Origin: Domibacillus indicus
GTDB taxonomy: Bacteria; Bacillota; Bacilli; Bacillales; Domibacillaceae
NCBI RefSeq assembly: GCF_023715895.1
Contig: NZ_JAMBOO010000022.1
Coordinates: 1 to 63,876 of the forward strand
Length of the DNA: 63,876 nt
Direction: 5' to 3'
Under the pieces are notes generated by a model that saw nothing but the letters and a program-made list of their open reading frames with translations, was not told where the DNA came from and did no database searches. Positions 32,501 through 40,707 of this stretch are shown in pieces; position 1 is the first letter of the stretch, and every line of letters begins with the position of its first letter. The position numbers were made by a program, and so were the translations under genes.

Positions 32501-32651
32501 TTACCGAAAGAGTACCCCCGCTTCAATTTCGTAAAGGGCGAAGCCCAGAAATAAGCGGTGGGATGAATGTCGGTTTTGCGAAGCAAACGTTTTTAGTTTT
32601 GTCATAATTTTGGTATAATTTGTATTATTGCTAACAAATGAGGTGAGTAGA

Positions 32652-33779
32652 ATGCTGGTTAACAAAGCCTATCGCTTTCGCCTATATCCATCCAAAGAAC
32701 AAGAAGTGTTGATTTCGAAAACCATTGGCTGTTCGCGGTTTGTGTTTAACCGCTTCCTTTCCTTATGGAACGAAACCTATCAATCAACTGGAAAAGGCTT
32801 ATCGTACAGTGCCTGTTCAGCTCAGCTTACCAAACTCAAGAAAGAACTAGATTGGCTTCAAGAAGTTGACTCACATTCCCTGCAGTCATCCTTGAAACAT
32901 CTTGCAGACTCATTTGACCGTTTCCTCAAGAAGCAAAACAAGGCTCCACGATTTAAGAGTAAGAAGAATAAAGCGCAGTCCTACACGACAAATATTGAAA
33001 AAAAGAATCAGCTTCCGGAGGTAAGCATTTTGGGCAATCTTATGAAACTGCCTAAGCTGGGCTGGGTTCGTTTTGCGAACAGCCATGACGTGCAGGGCCG
33101 CATTTTAAACGCAACGATACGGAAAAACCCTTCGGGCAAGTACTTCATTTCCTTGCTTGTTGAAACAGACGTGCAAGACCTGCCCAAAACAGATTCCACT
33201 GTTGGGATTGATGTTGGTTTAAAAGACTTTGCCGTTCTCTCGAATGGGAAAGTGTACAAAAATCCGACATTTTTTAGAGCGTTAGAAGAGAAGCTGGCCA
33301 AAGCACAGCGTGTTCTTTCCCGCCGCCAGCGCCTGGCCATTCAGCAAAAAAAACCGTTATCAGAAGCGAAAAATGTGCAAAAGCAGCGTATCAAAGTGGC
33401 ACGTATTCATGAACAGATTGCGAACGCACGGACTGATTACTTGCAGAAAATCACGACCGAGATCATCAAAAACCACGATGTTATCGGTATTGAGGACCTG
33501 AAAGTGTCAAATATGCTGAAGAACCGTACATTATCCAAAGCAATCAGCGAAGTTTCCTGGTCGGCATTCCGCACGATGCTGGAATACAAAGCGACGTGGT
33601 ACGGCAAGAAGGTGATTGCGGTTGATCCTCACTACACCTCCCAAAAGTGCCATTCATGCGGATATACAGCGGAAGAAAACCGTCGAACACAAGCGGCATT
33701 TATTTGTGTTTCCTGCGGTCATTCTGAAAATGCGGATATCAATGCTTCCCGGAATATCCATGATTTAGCCATGGTTTAG
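32652..33779 (+). CDS. tnpB: TnpB RNA-guided endonuclease (IS605 OrfB)
   Basis: 375 residues. The N-terminal wedge region begins NKAYRFRLYPSKEQE. The RuvC residues are Asp in GIDVGLKDF, Glu in IGIEDLKVSNM and Asp in NADINASRNI, all present. The zinc ribbon is CHSCGYTAEENRRTQAAFICVSC. TnpB uses an RNA from the element's right end to cut DNA at empty donor sites, which helps the element persist. ATG at 32652 follows GAGGTGAG. The frame looks complete, so the nuclease may be active. Confidence 0.95.
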   Translation: MLVNKAYRFRLYPSKEQEVLISKTIGCSRFVFNRFLSLWNETYQSTGKGLSYSACSAQLTKLKKELDWLQEVDSHSLQSSLKHLADSFDRFLKKQNKAPRFKSKKNKAQSYTTNIEKKNQLPEVSILGNLMKLPKLGWVRFANSHDVQGRILNATIRKNPSGKYFISLLVETDVQDLPKTDSTVGIDVGLKDFAVLSNGKVYKNPTFFRALEEKLAKAQRVLSRRQRLAIQQKKPLSEAKNVQKQRIKVARIHEQIANARTDYLQKITTEIIKNHDVIGIEDLKVSNMLKNRTLSKAISEVSWSAFRTMLEYKATWYGKKVIAVDPHYTSQKCHSCGYTAEENRRTQAAFICVSCGHSENADINASRNIHDLAMV

Positions 33780-33941
33780 TCACACAATTTGATTTTCCGC
33801 AGGAGACTTGCTGCAAAGTCGTTCGTACTGCCAACCGTCGGAGTGACGGGTGTAGCCTAATGAATTAGGGGCCGATAGGTTCCTGTACTTAGGAATCCCC
33901 CATGTTCAACGAACGCAGTGAGTAACTGGGGGTAATTCAAG
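33780..33941 (+). ncRNA. omega-RNA (reRNA) scaffold at the tnpB right end
   Basis: The stretch after the tnpB stop is GC-rich and self-complementary (CCGTCGGAGTGACGG, AATCCCCC with GGGGG, AACGAACGCAGTGAGT). It ends at the element border, as in other TnpB systems. The guide should begin at about 33942 in flanking DNA. The RNA probably starts within the 3' part of tnpB. The location is inferred from the family layout. Confidence 0.65.
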
Positions 33942-33948
33942 TATTATC

Positions 33949-33976
33949 TTTACTTACTATCCAACTAGTGTATAAT
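33949..33976 (+). promoter_or_regulatory. promoter of the 20-residue peptide gene
   Basis: TTTACT (33949-33954) and a perfect TATAAT (33971-33976) are 16 bases apart, about 30 bases before the ribosome site. Confidence 0.5.
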
Positions 33977-34005
33977 AATGGAATAACTGTTAAGGGGACC
34001 TAAAT

Positions 34006-34068
34006 ATGTTTGAATTATTTCTTTATATTATTGGATGTATCTATTTATTTTTCGTTGCTCTCTCTTAA
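34006..34068 (+). CDS. 20-residue hydrophobic peptide
   Basis: The frame reads MFELFLYIIGCIYLFFVALS, a single membrane-spanning helix with one acidic residue. AAGGGGAC lies before the ATG, and a TATAAT promoter is upstream. Peptides this small and hydrophobic can be toxins, regulators of membrane complexes or sporulation proteins. The next plus-strand gene codes for another small membrane protein. I cannot assign a function. Confidence 0.45.
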   Translation: MFELFLYIIGCIYLFFVALS

Positions 34069-34153
34069 TTTCTGATTATGTTTTTGAAATGTGCTGTTTT
34101 CCTTCATGTTCGGTTTGAAGCAAACTTCATTTTTTCAAAAAGGAGGCGGCCTG

Positions 34154-34321
34154 ATGGCTGGAGATGCTTTTTTTGCTGTTTTTCCAATTTTGACTCTTTT
34201 TTTTTATATTGCTCCTATTATATTTCTTGTTTGGTTTCTCATTCGATTTCTTAAAATACAACAGGAAAAGAATCAAATTTTAAAAACGATTTCTGACAAG
34301 TTAGACAAGCTGGTTAAATAA
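34154..34321 (+). CDS. small single-pass membrane protein, 55 residues
   Basis: MAGDAFFAVF is followed by a long hydrophobic helix (about 8-34, FPILTLFFYIAPIIFLVWFLIRF) and a short charged coil (KIQQEKNQILKTISDKLDKLVK). This membrane-helix-plus-coil plan is shared with small Bacillus proteins of the DUF4083 type, but I cannot confirm membership. AAAGGAGGCGG sets the ATG at 34154; upstream in-frame codons are not used. Confidence 0.65.
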   Translation: MAGDAFFAVFPILTLFFYIAPIIFLVWFLIRFLKIQQEKNQILKTISDKLDKLVK

Positions 34322-34639
34322 CCAGGAAATCTTTCTTTTTTATATTACGCCTACGGCCTGCAACTGGAAAGAACCTCATTGCAGAGATTTTCACCAGCTT
34401 TCTAATTCATGCTGTTTGACCTTCTCACACCCTTTTCCCATTCTCTTTATTCTGCACTTCTAATCTTTCCTTTTATTACATATCCCTCTGACAGGCCTCG
34501 TTCAGCGATCTTTTTTTCCTGACACAGCTATTTTGTTTTCACTCCATACCCACCGCCCAACATCAGCAGCATATAGTTTCCTTCTGAGATTAGACGCATA
34601 TGCTGATAAGAAATCACTATTCATAAAGGAGCGGTATTG
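34322..34639. other. intergenic before the cotW-like gene
   Basis: About 315 bases with no gene. It contains CATATGCTGA (near 34596), a partial match to a late sporulation -10 box, and the ribosome site AAAGGAGCGG. No terminator is seen after the small membrane gene. Confidence 0.4.
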
Positions 34640-34858
34640 ATGAGCGATTCTTCCAAAAATCCGAAAATCCTGTCTGATAAGGTCATTGATCTACTTGTAA
34701 GCACGACGCTTCAAAAAAACGGTGTGAATATCGAAAAAGCGAAAAGCAAGCTGTCCGATGAGCAGAAAAAAATGTTTAAAGATCTGGTGGAAGACCTGAC
34801 GAAGCAAGTGGATTCATTTGTGAAAAAGCCGCCTGTTGACAAAAAAGAATCAAAATAA
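34640..34858 (+). CDS. CotW-like spore coat protein
   Basis: 72 residues. SDKVIDLLVSTTLQKNGVNIEKAKSKLSDEQKKMFKDLVEDL resembles the conserved part of B. subtilis CotW (sites around LVQNIFSKHGV and SDEEKEMLLNLVKDL, as I recall them). CotW belongs to the cotVWXYZ cluster of insoluble crust proteins, and the next two genes here are CotX-family, which supports the call. The tail is lysine-rich and shorter than in CotW. ATG at 34640 follows AAAGGAGCGG. Confidence 0.65.
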   Translation: MSDSSKNPKILSDKVIDLLVSTTLQKNGVNIEKAKSKLSDEQKKMFKDLVEDLTKQVDSFVKKPPVDKKESK

Positions 34859-34873
34859 CGATTTTGCCCTAAA

Positions 34874-34896
34874 GCCCCGTCTTTGGGGCATTTTTT
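34874..34896 (+). terminator. terminator after the cotW-like gene
   Basis: GCCCC pairs with GGGGC around GTCTTT and is followed by ATTTTTTATTTT. Confidence 0.85.
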
Positions 34897-34939
34897 ATTT
34901 TCTAAAACAGTTACAGATGCCCTTTCCGAAAGACTGATA

Positions 34940-34962
34940 ACTTCATATGGTATGGTATAACG
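34940..34962 (+). promoter_or_regulatory. possible sigma-K promoter -10 region for the cotX pair
   Basis: CATATGGTA, near 34945, fits the sigma-K -10 consensus CATANNNTA, about 40 bases before the cotX-like start. A matching -35 AC is not obvious. Confidence 0.35.
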
Positions 34963-34983
34963 CAAAAAAGGAGGGTTAGAACT

Positions 34984-35442
34984 ATGTCAAAATGCTATGA
35001 CGATTACGAGTCCAACAGAAGAAAACGGAAACGCCGTGAGGAAGAGAATGATCGCAACAAGCACGAGGATGCGGAAGTGGTACAAGACGGAGTTCAAAAA
35101 TCATTTATCGATCAGGAATCGGATGAATTAATCTGGATTAAAGATTCCTGCAACGTTGAGGTGCAATCTACTGATACACAGGCCGCTGTATCTCTTCAAG
35201 TAGGCTTGCAGCTGGCGATTGCGCTCGTTGTCAGCATCACAATTGGCGACTCAGATGAAGGTGAGTCCGTTGCACAGGAGCTGTTCCAGCAATTTGACGC
35301 GGAGCAGACGAACAAACAAAAAGTGGTAATTGACAACTCAAAAGATGTCAGAATTACAACAACGGATACCGATCTGGCTGTGAACATTCAGGCGCTTCTG
35401 CAAGTGCTTGTGGCGCTAGTTGTTAAATTAGACGTCTTGTAA
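34984..35442 (+). CDS. CotX-family spore coat protein, copy 1
   Basis: 152 residues. A charged N-terminal tail (RRKRKRREEENDRNKHEDAE) leads to two related beta/hydrophobic units of about 50 residues. The first is VEVQSTDTQAAVSLQVGLQLAIALVVSITI and the second VRITTTDTDLAVNIQALLQVLVALVVKLDVL, the CotX/CotV domain. In B. subtilis these proteins build the outer crust of the spore. AAAGGAGGG precedes the ATG. The gene lies 34 bases before a second copy. A sigma-K promoter is likely. Confidence 0.9.
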   Translation: MSKCYDDYESNRRKRKRREEENDRNKHEDAEVVQDGVQKSFIDQESDELIWIKDSCNVEVQSTDTQAAVSLQVGLQLAIALVVSITIGDSDEGESVAQELFQQFDAEQTNKQKVVIDNSKDVRITTTDTDLAVNIQALLQVLVALVVKLDVL

Positions 35443-35476
35443 TCAAGTTCAGTAAAAAATGAAAGAGGTGAACAAC

Positions 35477-35905
35477 ATGAGTGAGAAAAAGTGGAGAGCT
35501 TTGGATCATTGCGATGATGATAAACAAAAAGACGCGGACGTACTGCAAGAAGGAGATCAGTCCGTTTCTAACGATCAAGAGTCCTTTGAGTGGATTATTG
35601 TAAAGGATTCTGAAGATGTCGAAGTTCAAACAACAGATACGCAGGCTGCCGTATCATTGCAGCTGGGCATCCAGGTTGCCATCGCGGTTGTTCTCAGCAT
35701 CACGGTCGGTGACTCAAATCAAACAAAAGCTGTGGTGCAGGACTTGAAGCAATTCATTAAAACAAAACAAAAAAATACGCAAAAAACCGTGATCGAAGGT
35801 TCCAAGCATGTTAAAGTGACAACAACGGATACTGACTTGGCTGTGAACATCCAAGCCCTTCTTCAAATCCTCCTGGCTATTGTAGTAAAACTGGATGTTC
35901 TTTAA
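35477..35905 (+). CDS. CotX-family spore coat protein, copy 2
   Basis: 142 residues with the same two-unit plan as its neighbour: VEVQTTDTQAAVSLQLGIQVAIAVVLSITV, then VKVTTTDTDLAVNIQALLQILLAIVVKLDVL. The N-terminal tail is shorter and less basic. AGAGGTG six bases before 35477 decides the start. The pair is a tandem duplication that has diverged in tail and linker but kept the hydrophobic cores. Confidence 0.9.
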   Translation: MSEKKWRALDHCDDDKQKDADVLQEGDQSVSNDQESFEWIIVKDSEDVEVQTTDTQAAVSLQLGIQVAIAVVLSITVGDSNQTKAVVQDLKQFIKTKQKNTQKTVIEGSKHVKVTTTDTDLAVNIQALLQILLAIVVKLDVL

Positions 35906-36002
35906 TTGTTAAGTTTTATGGGAAAAGAGGCGGCAGACATCATATGTAAAAAACTGGCTGGTGTTCTTCTGCTTCCATATACTTAAAGATTTGCTCGATA
36001 CA

Positions 36003-36028
36003 GGCGCAGCTTTTTGCGCCTTCTTTTC
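36003..36028 (+). terminator. terminator of the cotX pair
   Basis: GGCGCA pairs with TGCGCC, followed by TTCTTTTCTTT. Confidence 0.75.
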
Positions 36029-36119
36029 TTTGAAAAAACGACTGGACTGCACACCTTTTTCGTGAATCTTTTTGTCATGCTTGGGTTTCCCTTTTATTAC
36101 AGCCGTTTAGCCGGCTTTT

Positions 36120-36152
36120 AGGAAATAAAGCGGCTTTGTTGAAAAGCCGCTC
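36120..36152 (-). terminator. terminator of the LysM-GH18 gene
   Basis: AGCGGCTTT pairs with AAAGCCGCT across a five-base loop just beyond the stop at 36169, followed on the minus strand by TTTATTTCC. Confidence 0.65.
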
Positions 36153-36168
36153 GCTTGCGTACCAATCC

Positions 36169-37431
36169 TTACCTTTTTCGGATCCTGAAGAATTTCCTTA
36201 AAAGCCAAGGACCTTGCGGGAAACCGAGTGTGAGCTGCCAGGCTCCAAGACCCTGCAGGCCGTTTTGACGAACAGCAAGCATTTTAGCGCTGATGCTTCT
36301 CACATCTTCAAACCATACTTCATGTGCAATGCCCTGTTCATCCCTATATCGGAAAAAAGGCGTTTCGTTTTCTCTGGAATATTGAATAGGAGATTGATAT
36401 CTCATCGCTGTGGCAATGGCATCTTGATTGGAAATCGCCCGTGCTGCTGTGCCAGGCGTGTATGGAACAACCCAGTCGTAGCCATACAGCGGCATGCCCA
36501 AAATAATCTTGCTTCGCGGAAGCCGGCTGGACGCAAATTCAATCGTTCTTCTTACTTCGGTAATGGGAGCTCCAGGGCCCGGTTCGCTGCCGGCGTGATG
36601 CCAGTCATAAGCCATGATAAACATGTAGTCCACTACAGCCCCAATTCCGCCGTAATCGTATCCTCTTAACCATGGAATATCCTCGCTTGTTTTAGCCGGG
36701 ACCGCTACCGTCACAACAAACCCTGCCGGCTTCAATCGTTCGGACAGCTGTCGAAGAAAGCCTGTGAAAAGATCACGGTCCTCTTGCCGAACCTGTTCAA
36801 AATCAATATTGACCCCGCCATATCCTTTTCTGGAAACGAGTGAGAAAATATTATTGATCAGGTTTGTTCTTGCAGCCGGATTGTTTAATACTTGATGAGC
36901 AAGCTCCGGACTGAAGCCTTGCTCTGTTAAATTGGTAACTGTTACAATGGGCGTCACACGGTTTTGCCAGGTCGTTTGAACAGCTGTTACATCATTTAAC
37001 TCATTGACGATATCCCCATTTGCCGCAAAATGGTATTCAAAAAGCGAAATAATAGAAGCATATGCCGCAAAGTCTGTAATAAGTGCCTGGTCCAAAGCAG
37101 GACTTCGGACCACATAAAAACTTAACGTAGTGGCTAAATAGTTAGATATATCGGGTATTTGTATACGTGTGCCAGCCTGCAGAGAATCCGGATCAACTGA
37201 AGGATTAGCGGCTCGCAGCTGTGCGACAGTTACATACGATTTTCTGGCAATGGTAAAAAACGTGTCTCCCGGCTGAACAATATAAGTGTATAAAGGGATC
37301 AGAAGTGCCTGCCCGGGCACCACATTAGTTTCGACCAGCCCATTGACCATTCGTAATTGATCAACTGACGTTCTGTATCTGCTGCTTACTTGAAATAAAG
37401 ATTCACCGGATTGGACCTCGTGAATAAACAT
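36169..37431 (-). CDS. LysM-LysM-GH18 spore cortex-lytic enzyme, SleL/YaaH-like
   Basis: The 420-residue protein has two N-terminal LysM repeats (about 2-46 and 49-93) that bind peptidoglycan, and a GH18 barrel (about 105-410). The catalytic strand GGVNIDFEQV supplies the Glu, and MFIMAYDWH and GMPLYGYDW line the substrate site. This is the layout of SleL/YaaH, an N-acetylglucosaminidase that trims cortex fragments during germination. There is no signal peptide, as expected for a protein placed on the forespore from the mother cell. It stands convergent to the coat genes. Confidence 0.9.
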   Translation of the reverse strand: MFIHEVQSGESLFQVSSRYRTSVDQLRMVNGLVETNVVPGQALLIPLYTYIVQPGDTFFTIARKSYVTVAQLRAANPSVDPDSLQAGTRIQIPDISNYLATTLSFYVVRSPALDQALITDFAAYASIISLFEYHFAANGDIVNELNDVTAVQTTWQNRVTPIVTVTNLTEQGFSPELAHQVLNNPAARTNLINNIFSLVSRKGYGGVNIDFEQVRQEDRDLFTGFLRQLSERLKPAGFVVTVAVPAKTSEDIPWLRGYDYGGIGAVVDYMFIMAYDWHHAGSEPGPGAPITEVRRTIEFASSRLPRSKIILGMPLYGYDWVVPYTPGTAARAISNQDAIATAMRYQSPIQYSRENETPFFRYRDEQGIAHEVWFEDVRSISAKMLAVRQNGLQGLGAWQLTLGFPQGPWLLRKFFRIRKR

Positions 37432-37606
37432 AATTTTCCCCCATTCACTATTTCCGCCTTTCCATAAATATGATCTGCAAACAGCGCTTATTCACTTGTA
37501 TTATGGGCCGCTCCCCTATTTAAAAAAAGGTTTTTCCTCTTATTTTATAAGCAAAAAGATAAAATTGGCTTTTTTCAATTACAATCGTTCGCCTACTTAT
37601 GTAGCA

Positions 37607-37634
37607 TTGACGTTATAGATTGATTTGTTATAGT
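37607..37634 (+). promoter_or_regulatory. promoter of the sensor kinase operon
   Basis: TTGACG and TATAGT are 16 bases apart, 35 bases before the GTG start of the kinase gene. Confidence 0.65.
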
Positions 37635-37668
37635 TTTAGCATGTTTTAAATAGGAAGGAACGCGTTCT

Positions 37669-39447
37669 GTGAAAAGTATTCGACGCCGCTTATTGTTATT
37701 GTTACTTATCTTCATTCTTCTGCCTTATTTTCTCTCTGTTTTTTTAATTTATGGCTATACAAAAAACAGTGTGGAGCGGCAGGAACTTCAAAACAGCCGG
37801 GAGCAAATTCAAAGAAATGCCGAAGAGCTGGAGCAATACGCCGAAGATATTGTGAACCTGCCCTATATTTTATACCGTAATCCAGACTTGCTTCGAATGT
37901 TTGAAAACGGGTTTGAAGATTCGATTTACTTTGACTCTATGGCGATGGAAAAAAGCATCGAAACCTTTTATTTGATGCGAAAGGAAATTCGTCAGCTTCG
38001 CTTTTATATTGATAAAGATCAGGAATCCTTTACGGTTTACAATGCGATGATCAGCACACGTAAGCGGCAGCCTCGTTTTTTGGAACAAGATGTGATCAAG
38101 CAGCTCTATCAATCTAATGCCAAATATGTGATGGAGCCGCCGCATCCCATTCAAAATTATAACAATGCGGCCATCATTCCGGAGTCCGACCACACGATGG
38201 TCATGACCGTTCACCATAAAATTGTGGACGTTCCTTCAAACGAATTTCTCGGTATGATGACAATGGACATTGATTTAGCCGCTTATGCCCGCATCGTTCA
38301 TAACCTGGTTCAGGAAAACGGCGCCTCTGTACTGCTGATTGATTCTCATGATCGTATTGTGTATGCCAATGATCCAGAACAGATCGGCACTTCCGTTTCT
38401 TCTAATTTAAAGAAGCGGTTAACGAAGACCAGTACTGATACAGACAAGGACATTCTCTTATCCAAAACGTTATCAGGACCGCTGGATCAATGGAAATTAG
38501 TGAAGATCATTCCGAGCCACGCTTTGTTTCACGACGCCCGAAAAACCGCTTATATCAATATAGCGGTCGGAATCGGTGTAGGCGTGTTAGGACTGCTGAT
38601 GATCGGCTTGATCTCTTACCGGATTACCCGCCCGATTCAGCTTCTCAGCCGGAAAGTACGCTCTATCGAAGGCGGAAACATGGACGTTCCTTTTGATACG
38701 GGCAGAAAAGACGAAATTGGTCATCTGGAAACGCATATGAAAGATATGATGAACCGCATTAATCGCCATATTGACCGTGAATACAAGCTTGAAATTGAAA
38801 ATAGAAAAAATGAGTTCAGGGCATTGAAATCCCAGGTCAACCCGCATTTCTTATTTAATGCCCTGCAGTCCATCGGGGCGGTTGCGCTTCGTTCCCAATC
38901 TCCGAAGGTATACCAGCTATTGACTTCTTTGTCTCAAATGATGCGTTATTCCATTCAAGCCAATCAATGGGTCTCACTTCGGGATGAAATGAATTATATA
39001 AACGCTTACCTCACTCTTCAAATGGAACGGTTTGGGCCCAATGTACATCATTCCATTCAGATCAGTGAGCAAGCACTGGATAAGAAATTGCCAAGCATGA
39101 CTCTTCAGCCTCTTGTAGAAAACTTCTTTAAGCACTGCTATGAGGAAGGATTTTATGACGCTCGTTTAACCATTTCCGGAGATATTCAAGGGGATGACCT
39201 ATACCTCCGCGTTGAAAATGATGGGCCTGGTCTGACGAACACGAAGCTTCAGGCATTAAGACATCATATTTATGCTTCTCTTGGCAGCGACATGTATTCG
39301 GGCAATCATATTGGCTTAAAAAATATCCATGATCGATTAGTACTGCATTACGGGACGGAAGCCGTCTTCACAGTCGATTCGAGAGACAGCCGGGGATTCT
39401 CGGTCGCCATACGCATTCCGGCCGAAATAACACTTTCCGAGGAGTAA
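37669..39447 (+). CDS. YesM-type sensor histidine kinase
   Basis: The 592-residue protein has an N-terminal membrane helix (about 7-28), an extracytoplasmic double-Cache-like region (about 30-285), a second helix (about 288-310) and a HAMP linker. A His_kinase domain follows with the phosphoacceptor in SQVNPHFLFNALQSIG, then an ATPase domain with VENDGPGL and GIGLKN-like motifs. GTG at 37669 is used, with GGAAGGAA upstream. It is followed 50 bases later by an AraC-type response regulator and then by a sugar-binding lipoprotein, so it likely senses an external sugar. The adjacent fructan genes are likely targets. Confidence 0.9.
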   Translation: MKSIRRRLLLLLLIFILLPYFLSVFLIYGYTKNSVERQELQNSREQIQRNAEELEQYAEDIVNLPYILYRNPDLLRMFENGFEDSIYFDSMAMEKSIETFYLMRKEIRQLRFYIDKDQESFTVYNAMISTRKRQPRFLEQDVIKQLYQSNAKYVMEPPHPIQNYNNAAIIPESDHTMVMTVHHKIVDVPSNEFLGMMTMDIDLAAYARIVHNLVQENGASVLLIDSHDRIVYANDPEQIGTSVSSNLKKRLTKTSTDTDKDILLSKTLSGPLDQWKLVKIIPSHALFHDARKTAYINIAVGIGVGVLGLLMIGLISYRITRPIQLLSRKVRSIEGGNMDVPFDTGRKDEIGHLETHMKDMMNRINRHIDREYKLEIENRKNEFRALKSQVNPHFLFNALQSIGAVALRSQSPKVYQLLTSLSQMMRYSIQANQWVSLRDEMNYINAYLTLQMERFGPNVHHSIQISEQALDKKLPSMTLQPLVENFFKHCYEEGFYDARLTISGDIQGDDLYLRVENDGPGLTNTKLQALRHHIYASLGSDMYSGNHIGLKNIHDRLVLHYGTEAVFTVDSRDSRGFSVAIRIPAEITLSEE

Positions 39448-39497
39448 ATGAATATAAAAAAACGCTTGAATTCTTTTTTATGAGGAGGATGAGGACA

Positions 39498-40688
39498 GTG
39501 AAAGCCTTAATTGCCGATGATGAATTTAATGTGCGTGACGTGATACGCCATCTCGGAAACTGGGAACAATACGGTATCACTCAGCTTATCGAGGCCTGCA
39601 ATGGTGATGAAGCCAGAAGCATGATTGAAAAAGAAAAACCAGAGATCATTTTGACCGATATTAAAATGCCCCGAATGAGCGGCATCGAATTAATCGAGTG
39701 GCTTGATTCTATTTCCTATCCGGGCAAAGTGATTTTTATAACAGGGTACAACGATTATTCGTTTATGCGAAAAGCTATCCAATTCAACAGCTTTGACTAT
39801 TTATTGAAGCCCATTGAACCGGATGCTTTTAACCAGGCGATTCAAAAAGCGGTTGAGACCTGGATAAGCGATGAAGAAAAACGGCTGTACGAAGAAAACG
39901 GTTTGTTTGAAGATGCCAAAAAACTGCAAATGAACCAGCTCGTTACGTCCGTTTGCGCAGGTGACGTTTCAGAAATAGCGCTTCTTCAGTCCTCTCTGCC
40001 AGCAGCAGAAGAATATGATATGACACTGCTTTCGTTTTATCACATGCATGACCCTTCCCCTTATATTCAGTCGCTCGCTGAGGAGCTCTCAAAACAACAG
40101 TGGGGAAATGCATTTGCGCTTCAAAACGACGCTGCCCTATGTGTCTTGCTCACCATACGCGGCCGCTGGCTGGCTGTGGAAGAGTGGATCAGCCAGCATT
40201 TTGATCTGCCCGTTCGCCTTGTCAGCAAGCCTCTGGATGCATTTAAAGAGATACCCTTATTGTTTCAATCTCTGCAAAAATCAATGGACGAGCAGCATTT
40301 TAGAACGATCCACCGCTTAGATGATTTAGAAGCAGCCCGCCGCATAAAAGATATTATTGCTTATGTAGATACGTATTATATGGAAGAATTAAGTTTAGAG
40401 AAACTCTCAAGCCGTTTTTTCTTCAGCCGTGAGCATATTTCAAGGAAGTTTAAACAAGAAACCGGTATGCCTCTGTCTAAATACGTGACAAAATTAAGGA
40501 TTGATCAAGCCAAAAGCTGGCTTCAGAATACAGATGAAAGTATTTATTCCATTTCTTTAATGCTGGGCTACCAGGATGAGAAATATTTTTCCAAGCTGTT
40601 TAAAAAGGTCGTAGGGATGACCCCTTTTGAATATCGAAACAGTCAAGCATTACCACAAAATGAAACAAAAACATCCACTTTATCTTAA
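39498..40688 (+). CDS. YesN-type response regulator with AraC output
   Basis: 396 residues. The receiver domain has the acidic pocket in LIADDEFN, the phosphorylated Asp in IILTDIKMPRMSG and Lys in YLLKPIEP. A long middle region leads to a C-terminal AraC HTH pair (about 300-390, EELSLEKLSSRFFFSREHISRKFKQETG, then GYQDEKYFSKLFKKVVGMTPFEYR). GTG at 39498 is chosen because GAGGA lies about nine bases upstream; the ATG at 39480 overlaps that site. It works with the kinase upstream. The end of the gene lies just before the lipoprotein start. Confidence 0.9.
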   Translation: MKALIADDEFNVRDVIRHLGNWEQYGITQLIEACNGDEARSMIEKEKPEIILTDIKMPRMSGIELIEWLDSISYPGKVIFITGYNDYSFMRKAIQFNSFDYLLKPIEPDAFNQAIQKAVETWISDEEKRLYEENGLFEDAKKLQMNQLVTSVCAGDVSEIALLQSSLPAAEEYDMTLLSFYHMHDPSPYIQSLAEELSKQQWGNAFALQNDAALCVLLTIRGRWLAVEEWISQHFDLPVRLVSKPLDAFKEIPLLFQSLQKSMDEQHFRTIHRLDDLEAARRIKDIIAYVDTYYMEELSLEKLSSRFFFSREHISRKFKQETGMPLSKYVTKLRIDQAKSWLQNTDESIYSISLMLGYQDEKYFSKLFKKVVGMTPFEYRNSQALPQNETKTSTLS

Positions 40689-40707
40689 TGAGGACCGGGG
40701 TAATAAA

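Larger units (their letters stand above)
32500..33941 (+). mobile_element. IS200/IS605-type element carrying only tnpB
   Basis: The left end is near CGAAAGAGTACCCCCGCTTC (about 32505-32524) with a hairpin-forming segment, typical of this group. The right end has the palindromic GAATCCCCC...GGGGG region and finishes about TAATTCAAG (33933-33941). There is no tnpA, so the element would need a transposase in trans. End positions are estimates. Confidence 0.7.

Noticed and set aside
34996-35905. CotX pair as a CRISPR-like or DNA repeat array
   Set aside because: The similarity is between two translated proteins with diverged DNA, not short direct repeats. No CRISPR array is seen anywhere in the window.
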